Assembly: GCA_022072405.1 (NCBI GenBank)
Contig: JAJVHX010000005.1
Location: 47,869 to 111,868, forward strand
Origin: Phycisphaerae bacterium
GTDB lineage: Bacteria > Planctomycetota > Phycisphaerae > UBA1845 > CAIVHJ01
Reading direction: 5' to 3'
Length of the DNA stretch: 64,000 nucleotides
Shown one piece after another: positions 48,001 to 54,165 of this stretch (position 1 is the first letter of the stretch; each line of letters starts with the position of its first letter). The notes under the pieces are model-generated. The model made no database searches, had not been told where the DNA came from, and worked only from the letters and a program-made list of their open reading frames with translations. Made by a program: the position numbers and the translations under genes.

Positions 48001-50529
48001 AACCCCCGGCGCTCCCGGATCGCACACCAGATCACTATCCATATCCACCTGGGAATCAGCACACCCCACCGTGTCGATGTGCTGTCCCGAGGGCGAGGAG
48101 GGGCAGTTATCGCAATAGTCCAGCGCCGTATCGCCATCCGCATCAGGCTGGTTGTAAAAGATGTACACTTCACCCCGGTCCGTGCCGCTGGTTTCATATT
48201 TATAAGCTCCCGCCACCGCCAGTTCGGCACTGATGGAAACGGCGATCCCCAGCCCATCATCACTGCTGGTAGCGGTACTGTTGTACAGCCGCGCTCGCTG
48301 CGACCAGGTCGATCCGTTACGCAAATACAGATACGCGGAGCCGGCCCCGTTTTGAAAATGATCGTCATCGGGTGAACCAACGATGGCATAATTCTGGATG
48401 ATGGCGACCGACCAGCCGAAATGGTCCGAGGCAAGATAATCCGCTGCCGACAATTTCTGTTGCTGGGTCCAGGTACCGCCGGAACCAACATATACATAAG
48501 CGGATCCCTGATCCGACCCTCCGGATAGATTATCGTAAGGCGCCCCGACAATCATTGACGATTCACTGATCCCCACGGAATAACCGAATTCATCAGAAGA
48601 GGCTCCATCACTCGCTACCACGCGAGCGATCTTGGCTCCAGCCGTGTTGAATACATAAGCGGCGCCGCGCTGACTATTGGCTCCATAGGCTCCCACCGCA
48701 ATCAGACCATCCCGCATCGCCAGTGAATATCCGAAATATTCGCTGATCTGGGCATCCGTCCCAGCAGTAAATTTTGTGCTCTGTACCCAGCTCGACCCAT
48801 TCCAGATAAACAAATAGACAGAGCCGGAATCGTTTTTCCCATTATCATCATCCTTGTAAGAACTCACGGCGATGACATTACTCCAGATGGCCACCGCCTG
48901 ACCGAAATAATCATAGCTGGCCAGATCGGCAGGGGTCAGCTTGGCGACCTGCGTCCAGGTCAAGCCGTTATACTGATACACATACGCCGCCCCGGCATCG
49001 GTGAGCGATGGGTTGGTATAATCATCCGTGGGCGCCCCCACCACCGCCCAGTCACCACTGATAGCCACCGCCGTTCCGAATCCATCACCACCCAGCCCAT
49101 CACTGGCCACAATCCGCTGCTCGATCCATTCACCGGTCGGACGAAAAACATAAGCCGATCCCCCATCGTAACCACCGGTCGTATCATCTTTCCACGCCCC
49201 AATGGCCACCGTATCGGAACTGATATCCACGGCGTAGCCGAAATTATCACCCGTGGTTAAATTGGCATCGAGAAACTTGGTCCGCTGCACCCAACTGCTC
49301 CCATTGTATTGAAAGAGATAGGCCGCCCCCGCCTCGCTGCCTTCCTGATCTTCACCATATGCCCCCACCACCGCCGCTCCCCAGACATTCATGGCCACCG
49401 CATAACCGAAATAATCGTATGCCGCCGAATCAGTGGCCGTAAGCTGAGCCTGTTGACTCCAACTGCCGCCTTCATTACTGAAGACATACACCGATCCCGC
49501 ATCCGCCTTGCTGGGCAGATCATCTTTATATGCACCGATCATGATCCGATTCTGATGAATGGCGACCGCGCTGCCGAAATAATCCCCTGCTGCGATATCA
49601 CTGGAGTTGAGTTGCGCCTGCTGCGTCCAGCTGCTGCCCGACCCGGTGAAGACATAGGCCGAACCCGCATCCACTTTACTCGGCAGATCATCCTTGTAAG
49701 CCCCCACCACCACCGTTCCGCCGGAGATGGCGACCGCGCTGCCGAACTCATCGTAGGACTGCGCATCGCTCGCGACGATCTGAGCCCGTTGCGTCCAGGT
49801 GGGAGCCTTCTCATATAAATAAACCGAACCATTATCGGAAAAACTTGCCGTGTTGTTGAGCGGTGCACCCGCCGCGATCCAGGTGCCGTCAAAAGCCACT
49901 GCCCACCCCAGTTTGTCAGAACTGGCTCCGTCGCTGGCGGTCAGGCGGATCGTCTGCACCCATTGCGTTCCATTCCAGTCGAAGACATATACCGCTCCGC
50001 GACTACTGTTGTAACCGGGCGCCCCGACGACGATCGTATTGCCCTGTATGGCGACCGAGTAGCCGAAATTCTCGCTGCTCTGCGGCTGGGCCGCCTGGAA
50101 CTGGGTACGAAACTCCCACTGATTCACCACTTTTTCAAACACATAAACCGTTCCGCTGTTGCTGTAGGTCACATCGTCCTGATAAGCCCCCACCACCATC
50201 GTGTTGCCGTTGACCGCCACCGCCGCACCGAAATAATCGTAGCTGTTCGGATTGGGCGCCACGACATTCGATTGCAGGGCATACTCCCCGCCCCGCCGAT
50301 ACAAATAAGCGCTGCCGCGATCGGAACTATCGCTCTGGGCGCCGACAATCATTGTCTCTTCTTCGATCTGCAGAGCATTGCCGAATTCGTCATATGAGCC
50401 TGCCTGATCAGTGGCCAGCAGATTGGTCTCCACCGAGGTGCAAGGCGTCTGGGCCTGAACCGACGGACCGAAGCTTAAACCGACTAACAGTGCACACCAG
50501 TATCCGGCTCTGCGTCTAATCGGCAGCAT
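42019..50529 (-). CDS. Exported Rhs/YD-repeat protein with FG-GAP, TSP3 and C-terminal alpha/beta-hydrolase domain
   Basis: A 2836-residue protein. Sec signal (MLPIRRRAGYWCALLVGLSF...). Residues ~35-800: 14 FG-GAP beta-propeller repeats (core 'YDYFG.AVAI' ... 'VVGAY.DD'). ~805-935: thrombospondin type 3 calcium repeats ('DIDADGDMVADGCDNC'). ~940-2450: YD repeats ('YDAAGRV', 'YDYDRRGLLENR'). ~2490-2545: Rhs core 'LYHYRRRTYQPLHGRFQQRD', 'YVRGNPRNLADPTG'. Directly after DPTG (nucleotides 42022-42894) is a 291-residue serine hydrolase: 'VILIHGVND' (oxyanion loop), nucleophile Ser2670 in AHSQG, likely Asp2733 and His2792. By position this is a toxin tip, predicted lipase/esterase. GAGGGGAAG precedes the ATG. 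No immunity-like gene follows; the next gene is convergent. Last of a coupled four-gene unit. Confidence 0.88.
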   Translation of the reverse strand: MLPIRRRAGYWCALLVGLSFGPSVQAQTPCTSVETNLLATDQAGSYDEFGNALQIEEETMIVGAQSDSSDRGSAYLYRRGGEYALQSNVVAPNPNSYDYFGAAVAVNGNTMVVGAYQDDVTYSNSGTVYVFEKVVNQWEFRTQFQAAQPQSSENFGYSVAIQGNTIVVGAPGYNSSRGAVYVFDWNGTQWVQTIRLTASDGASSDKLGWAVAFDGTWIAAGAPLNNTASFSDNGSVYLYEKAPTWTQRAQIVASDAQSYDEFGSAVAISGGTVVVGAYKDDLPSKVDAGSAYVFTGSGSSWTQQAQLNSSDIAAGDYFGSAVAIHQNRIMIGAYKDDLPSKADAGSVYVFSNEGGSWSQQAQLTATDSAAYDYFGYAVAMNVWGAAVVGAYGEDQEGSEAGAAYLFQYNGSSWVQRTKFLDANLTTGDNFGYAVDISSDTVAIGAWKDDTTGGYDGGSAYVFRPTGEWIEQRIVASDGLGGDGFGTAVAISGDWAVVGAPTDDYTNPSLTDAGAAYVYQYNGLTWTQVAKLTPADLASYDYFGQAVAIWSNVIAVSSYKDDDNGKNDSGSVYLFIWNGSSWVQSTKFTAGTDAQISEYFGYSLAMRDGLIAVGAYGANSQRGAAYVFNTAGAKIARVVASDGASSDEFGYSVGISESSMIVGAPYDNLSGGSDQGSAYVYVGSGGTWTQQQKLSAADYLASDHFGWSVAIIQNYAIVGSPDDDHFQNGAGSAYLYLRNGSTWSQRARLYNSTATSSDDGLGIAVSISAELAVAGAYKYETSGTDRGEVYIFYNQPDADGDTALDYCDNCPSSPSGQHIDTVGCADSQVDMDSDLVCDPGAPGVGPSGCSGSDNCVSQANPDQQDEDIDGVGDVCDVCPIGPDIDADGDMVADGCDNCVGDVNPGQQDADGDGLGDVCDYSLAQQMNKVRDGNNNILETLEYSGGKLNIRYQGTAGSHIARTNYYYSGALLTQMVTTPTDGSGAARTIDLVYDPNHPTRVIGTLHGGCGCGSGQSFTYRDDAGRVVRVTTADLPPGSATVLDEYDFVSATDNRLLEHRQRNFQGQLVPVEKFSYTDHPEGTYDVLIRRRIDSQWEQVSRESYDATGRQVAMGEYEDLLPAGAAVPPVADFVTTFNHQATVTGGHLTYEEHETISPSGVRQVIEKRLYGTPYAQNSYWDVQQYITDRADPADTFKRNWHRERLTYSTTYRDYQLTRTTFASGKTVDYVYYTANPGRLYTETHSAPGGISSVGTMTITYTYDAAGRVQRVTQPTTAGSVVRFYEYDTHGRKIRQVEDEGGLNLRLEYRYNAFDELLLSRNSANLVHANIYDAEGQVTEQYSCEYTGALDSFNPQSPPGLLQQSKKFYHDSSGQLTEEWTAVTETLPFSRNSAPFAVKSHDYDSTGVWKLATTDPGIATPMVYIYDDQGRLVSEVSAEGVAHTSVYDGRGLVRHQVTGELGLDYLMVENIYNSDGQIELVANPDGTYEYSEYDVYGRLEMQQRCDQENCSGETIDTHYEYTDAGQERRRYVVGISDVTRDYDYWGRAYRTRQRATLGGNDDNHADGISDRVQLVEFDIAGNQKRVAIKIDGNPGAIVEGVDLVTKFTYDKLNKPLTVVQVNYTPQEGQFEERMRLVYDAAGRVQQQIMAEGSLNLATRYSYDVLDRLTKEIDPEGHYSDQFYDSRGQIIRQVHYEDGDGDGLVGWARLQQRYHYDVTNRLSWMAVMQSAVAGPGTVPNAALDQLVMYTYDDDHRDLTQTTYHMHSATPLVTQKHYDPIGRLDRITDAAGNSTEVVYEPFTGRVDYRVLHDIGNLQRRRTIDLIYDSLSRVQQVVDRGESGSAPLTTQFYHDDADRVFRRIDANNTETRFSFDLLGQLKITTEDYGGMNRITRLNYDRAGRRSALIANDGTADQTTSYTYDLVNRPLTTRYPDEQPSGAAVVLDYDQAGRLVQRTDPRNVVVTYDYDRRGLLENRSSGSGSSNITDHYEYDGLGRLQLARRTVGATQISESIMTYNDLNQLESESQKLFSAAPKLLNYDYDQAGNRTALDCPAQLSECLSFDYDSLDRVNQIDRGAGGQVLADYDYNGLYLRQRSVTTSAGARVNYLEHYDAHRRLDQISNQRIPAGGGPAQILAQFDYPVFDGVGNLLATDESGNPIHNDQIDYELNPLEQLETAFYNAGEEHFNIDLLGNRNQYQDTRNAQTINYQPNTAANEYTRINNQLLTMDRIGNVTIDERGYRYVYDFQNRLIKVQKPRFLEWSEYGRIELENGDPASQFLQPYPLVAQELLPITVTIADFDYDALGRRIRERRYNTSGLLLSDIRYYYEGDRVLAEYSASGQRLRYYVNGATYVDEHILISVPGTLLYDQQAQEYAVELDKGEPMPMIPGVSAVQNDSTALEGDPEDRQEFSGDDLTSLSPPMDLDYQDAQPMYNQEYYYLHQEQFSVAGLANAQGQIRELYDYDAYGAVKIYNQAYQLLAASAISNMFGFTGQPLDRLDQNQLDLYHYRRRTYQPLHGRFQQRDPAGYVDSGNLYEYVRGNPRNLADPTGRVVILIHGVNDPGAAWMNGAESSLIKYWKDKGECEQAVIKFKWGVPRQDQSYSSNVFWWSRENSGQGGLPWYATDDVNTTRSGGWTEYERQYMTEAVNRLKWVIDVLNQLRQDLKSQEPITVIAHSQGTILTLRALQEGAEIDNLIMMGSPLDIWQSGWWGTSYTPDNDLIKAKEHIRGKVFNYWSNGDEWAGFKGGIGANGNDVANQKELDWINNREFGPGKEVNGYPLPTKADWAWRKLGYDDYDHGDYLDANFFYNIHAKDVRRAWDNTVSMNEQQMKIIKAQALGGWK

Positions 50530-50567
50530 CTTCTTCCCCTCATCGCATTTTACGAGATCAGCAACAC

Positions 50568-51797
50568 CTATGAACCAAACTCATACTTAACGCTGTCGGG
50601 TTCCGGAGAGACCAGGTAATTCCCTTCGATCTTCCAGCCCTTGGCGAAACCATCCTGAATGACCTGCCCGGCATCGGTCGGCCACATCACAAACCAGTCG
50701 GTGATGTTGCCGGGATTCTGCGGCGTACCACAAGCCGGCATCTTCATCTCCCGATCCTGTCCGCCACCCAGCCGGCTGAGCAGGTTGTAGCGCACATCCA
50801 GCGGAAACATGAGCTGCGGGCGCATGTTCTCCACGGTGAGGTCGAGAATTTTTTCATCATTCTGCAGGCAGCAGTTCTCGGTATCCCAGTAAATCCAGTT
50901 AAAGCGGACTTTGAAGCGAGAAGGCGAATCGCTCTTGTCGGTGCGGAGATTGAACTGATAATACTGGGTAGGCTGCAACGCCATGCAATCTTCAAAACCC
51001 ATGCCCACGCCCTGCCGGGTATTGGGCGGAACCTGCCAGGCCGGCTGGCTCGGCCCCCCGCTGACATTTATGCTCACAGCCGGACTGAATTCCTCGATTT
51101 TGACGCGCAGTTGGCCGGTCTGCTGCGCTGGTGCGATGAACTCTCCATTGACCGCTTCACCATAATTCGCCCCGGTCTGATCCTGGGTCGGCAGGGTATA
51201 GAGCTTGGTGCCGCTCTTGTAATATCCGAAGGCATCATTACTGATCACACCCTTCGCGCCACACATGTAGGGATTCAGTTGTTCAAGGCTGGCGGAACAG
51301 GGAAAGAGGGGAACGGGTACCGGCGTCGGGGTTCCATTGTGCCAGGCTCCCAGATCACCGCCATCCTGGCCATTGCACCCGTAATACAGATCTATCCGGT
51401 AATTTTTGGGAAAGCGCAGCGGATTCAGCTGCAGATCGAACGTCGCGGTACGAATGACCTGCACCGTGGCACAATCCGGTTCGAATGCTTCCAGATAAGG
51501 GGTGCCCAGCGGCTGACCGTCACAGTCCAGCAGCACCACGCGAAACTGCACATCAGCCGGTTCCGGTGCCTGACCACCGTGATTACAGGATTTGAAATAG
51601 GTGACTTGCATCTTGATCTGCAACTGCGTGGGCAGCGCTGGATACTCCGGCAGCCACTTGATCTCCTGCACTGTGATATCGATATCGCTGCATTCACCAT
51701 TGGCCCGCACGGTTTGCGGAACCAGCACGATACCCGTCAGCAACGCACCACTCATTATGAATAACCGTCGCCCGCGATTCATCTCTTGAATATTCAT
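50568..51797 (-). CDS. Exported orphan protein, Rhs-unit member
   Basis: A 409-residue protein with a signal peptide (RRLFIMSGALLTGIVLVPQTVRA). It is beta-rich by eye with many cysteines, often paired (C-x2 to C-x10; 'CCLQND', 'CNGQDGG', 'CSASLEQLNPYMCGAKG'). A middle 'NVSGGPSQPAWQVPPNTRQG' segment and two similar half-domains (residues ~30-140 and ~215-350) suggest a duplicated beta-sandwich. Family not recognised. ATG overlaps the previous gene's stop by one base (TGATG); the Rhs gene follows after 38 bp. Its constant pairing would make it a candidate chaperone, anchor or immunity factor, but this is guesswork. Confidence 0.65.
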   Translation of the reverse strand: MNIQEMNRGRRLFIMSGALLTGIVLVPQTVRANGECSDIDITVQEIKWLPEYPALPTQLQIKMQVTYFKSCNHGGQAPEPADVQFRVVLLDCDGQPLGTPYLEAFEPDCATVQVIRTATFDLQLNPLRFPKNYRIDLYYGCNGQDGGDLGAWHNGTPTPVPVPLFPCSASLEQLNPYMCGAKGVISNDAFGYYKSGTKLYTLPTQDQTGANYGEAVNGEFIAPAQQTGQLRVKIEEFSPAVSINVSGGPSQPAWQVPPNTRQGVGMGFEDCMALQPTQYYQFNLRTDKSDSPSRFKVRFNWIYWDTENCCLQNDEKILDLTVENMRPQLMFPLDVRYNLLSRLGGGQDREMKMPACGTPQNPGNITDWFVMWPTDAGQVIQDGFAKGWKIEGNYLVSPEPDSVKYEFGS

Positions 51798-52675
51798 CAG
51801 GGTTGTTCCTTCATATCAACCGGCTGAGTTGTCGGAGTTACATCATGCCCTTGTTTTTTGGCGGCATCCATCTGCTCCAGCAGGGCGGGTATATGGCGAG
51901 CTTCCTCCCCCACGGCCTCGTTGGACGATTGCCCCAGTTCGTTAAACAATGTTTTGGCAACATCAATCTGCCCGTTCAACCACAACGTCTTGGCCTGCCG
52001 CAGCCGGATTTCTTCCGCCAGGTCCGGAAAGACCTGACGATATTGATCTGCGGCTTGCATGTAGACCCTGATCGCCGAATCATAGGGACCGTTCGGATAA
52101 GCTTTCTGCACCAGAATGTCGCCCATCCGCATCGCCCGTTGTGCGGAAATCATCATCTCCGGCTGACGATCCTTGGCCGCCCGCAAGAGAGCCACGGCGC
52201 TGTCAAACTCGCGCAGATTGACCAGTCGATCCACCCGCTCGGGCAGCCACAATTCCAGCCCCTCCTCACCGAAGAGAGTAACGTAGCGATTCAGTAGTTC
52301 GTCTGCTGCAGTTGCTGCATGTTCCGGAAATCCTTCATCCAGCGATATCTGCACCCGCAGCAACATTAATTCCACTTCCAACGCCGGCTGATCGGTGCGA
52401 TTCGCCAACTGCAATCCGATCGCCTCCCGGGCTTGCTGCAATTTGTTCTGGCGCTCGGCGGTCTTCGTTATTTGGCGTGAGCGATTCACCATCGTCTGCA
52501 GCGTACGGAGCAGCTGCTTCTGTTCGACATTCAACTCCCGCACCGGAGTCACGGGCGAGGATGCGGAATCATCCGCCGCCGACGCCGCCGGTGATTCCTG
52601 CTGGCTCCAAGCCACCCGAGCCGGGATGATGAGCAGCACCATGATCAGAGTACCTTGTCGTAATATACTTCTCAT
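51797..52675 (-). CDS. Exported helical-repeat (TPR-like) protein
   Basis: A 292-residue protein with a signal peptide (LIMVLLIIPARVAWSQ). About 50-280 are amphipathic helices of TPR-like spacing ('GFPEHAATAADELLNRY', 'REFDSAVALLRAAKDRQP', 'GPYDSAIRVYMQAADQYRQVF'). Likely a periplasmic adaptor. It overlaps the NHL gene upstream by 4 bp (ATGA) and the next gene by 1 bp, so all are translated together. Confidence 0.7.
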   Translation of the reverse strand: MRSILRQGTLIMVLLIIPARVAWSQQESPAASAADDSASSPVTPVRELNVEQKQLLRTLQTMVNRSRQITKTAERQNKLQQAREAIGLQLANRTDQPALEVELMLLRVQISLDEGFPEHAATAADELLNRYVTLFGEEGLELWLPERVDRLVNLREFDSAVALLRAAKDRQPEMMISAQRAMRMGDILVQKAYPNGPYDSAIRVYMQAADQYRQVFPDLAEEIRLRQAKTLWLNGQIDVAKTLFNELGQSSNEAVGEEARHIPALLEQMDAAKKQGHDVTPTTQPVDMKEQP

Positions 52676-53715
52676 GATCTTCCTCTCGCCGCATGAATGG
52701 CTGAGTCATCCACCGCCGACCGGGCCGCCACTTTCTGCGGCACCCAAAGGCGCTGCAGACGGTGATTCTTGCTGTCGACGACATACAGACAGTTGCTCGA
52801 CCATGCCAGATTCAATGGGGTATTGAACTGGCCAATCTCGTTACCCGGCTGGCCGACGCAGTATAGATACTCACCTGCTGTCGTGAAGAAACTGACTCGA
52901 TGGTTGTATTCTTCCACCACCGCCAGCACCCCCGGCTGGGTTTCGATTACATCTCGTGGGAAACGCAGTTGACCCGGTGCGGTGCCCATTTCTCCAAAGG
53001 TGCGCACCAGTTCACCTTGGCGAGTGAAGCAGACCACGCGGTGATTGTTCGTATCCGCCACCCAGAGTTGTTGATGATGATCAAAATTCATGCCCGATGG
53101 TCGCCGCAAAGCAGCACTCCCGGCACCCAGATCACCGAAGGAGAATAAAAAATGACCCTGATGATCAAACTTGCTGATGCGATCATGGCCGCCATATTCG
53201 CTGACGAAAATCGCCCCCTCCTCATCAATGGCCACATCGGTAGGCAAAAAGAATTGACCAGGCCCTTCGCCCAACTCACCAAACCGCAACAGTTCCTGCC
53301 CCTGCTGGTTCATGACCAGCACCCGGTGATTATGGGTGTCGGCAATATACAATCGGCCGGTGGAATCCAGCCCCAGGCCCGAAGGTTTACCTCGCGTCTC
53401 CACCGCGTCCGGGATCGTCCAGGTCTGTAATACCAATCCGGTATTATCAAATTGCTGCAGCCGACCCGATCGATCGATCACATAGAGTTGACCCTCGTGA
53501 TTAACCGCAATGGCCCGTGGCTCGATGAAATGACCCGTTTGCGTACCGGATCCGCCAATCACCGGCAGTTCCGTCGCCAGAGGTACACTTTTCTCCGCAG
53601 GTCGACAGGCCCCCGTACCCCCAATCACCCCACCCATCAGCACAATATGAACCAGCATCACCCTTTGTTTCAGGCGATAGCGCCGGATCATTACTGATCG
53701 GATAAGTTCAGACAT
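52672..53715 (-). CDS. NHL-repeat lipoprotein
   Basis: A 347-residue protein. Starting at the ATG at 53715, a long basic N-terminus precedes a hydrophobic segment and a lipobox-like end at Cys37 (GGTGAC). The rest is a beta-propeller of NHL repeats, each with the pattern 'F..P.GIA.D..G.LYVADT.NHRV...' (e.g. 'GLGLDSTGRLYIADTHNHRV', 'LWVADTNNHRVVCF'); six blades can be counted. NHL propellers are usually binding scaffolds. First gene of the unit ending with the Rhs protein. The lipobox is atypical, so lipidation is uncertain. Confidence 0.8.
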   Translation of the reverse strand: MSELIRSVMIRRYRLKQRVMLVHIVLMGGVIGGTGACRPAEKSVPLATELPVIGGSGTQTGHFIEPRAIAVNHEGQLYVIDRSGRLQQFDNTGLVLQTWTIPDAVETRGKPSGLGLDSTGRLYIADTHNHRVLVMNQQGQELLRFGELGEGPGQFFLPTDVAIDEEGAIFVSEYGGHDRISKFDHQGHFLFSFGDLGAGSAALRRPSGMNFDHHQQLWVADTNNHRVVCFTRQGELVRTFGEMGTAPGQLRFPRDVIETQPGVLAVVEEYNHRVSFFTTAGEYLYCVGQPGNEIGQFNTPLNLAWSSNCLYVVDSKNHRLQRLWVPQKVAARSAVDDSAIHAARGRS

Positions 53716-54165
53716 CAGTACGTTGCATCCTTCCGAATGGCTGTCGTTAACACATGACTGCCGCAGGCCAAGTCGTACCCGGCTGGCAACCCGGCGGATC
53801 GACTGCTGTCCCCCCACTGTTTCCCCGGCTATATCCCCGTCCGGTGAATCTTGATATGCGTCTCTGCCCCATCACACCTACGGCGTAAGGACTATTCAAA
53901 TCTATTCCCAATTGTCACGGAATCAAATAAAGATCGCGCGAAATGAGCATGATTAGTTTTTAAATAATTTATACAATGAATTTCAGTTATTTTATGAAAG
54001 GATCAGCGCTGATAGCAGTAGTAGTTATATCTCGCGAGAATACTGTTAACGAAATGTGATACCGTGATCTGATCATTATTCAGTATTGATTAATGATTGT
54101 GGTGTGTGTTCACTCCATACACCATCTGTTGACCACCGTTTGCAGTCTATCTATCTGCTGTAGCA
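53716..54165 (-). promoter_or_regulatory. Upstream region of the NHL-Rhs unit
   Basis: A 450 bp gap, AT-rich at 53920-54090, between the NHL gene start and the stop of the PKD lipoprotein gene. It must carry the promoter of the four-gene unit. GGAAGG at 53731-53736 (minus strand) is a distant Shine-Dalgarno. No terminator-like hairpin recognised. Confidence 0.4.

Noticed and set aside
42019..50529. Type VI secretion-linked Rhs locus
   Set aside because: There is a Sec-type signal peptide and no VgrG, PAAR, Hcp or sheath genes in the window.
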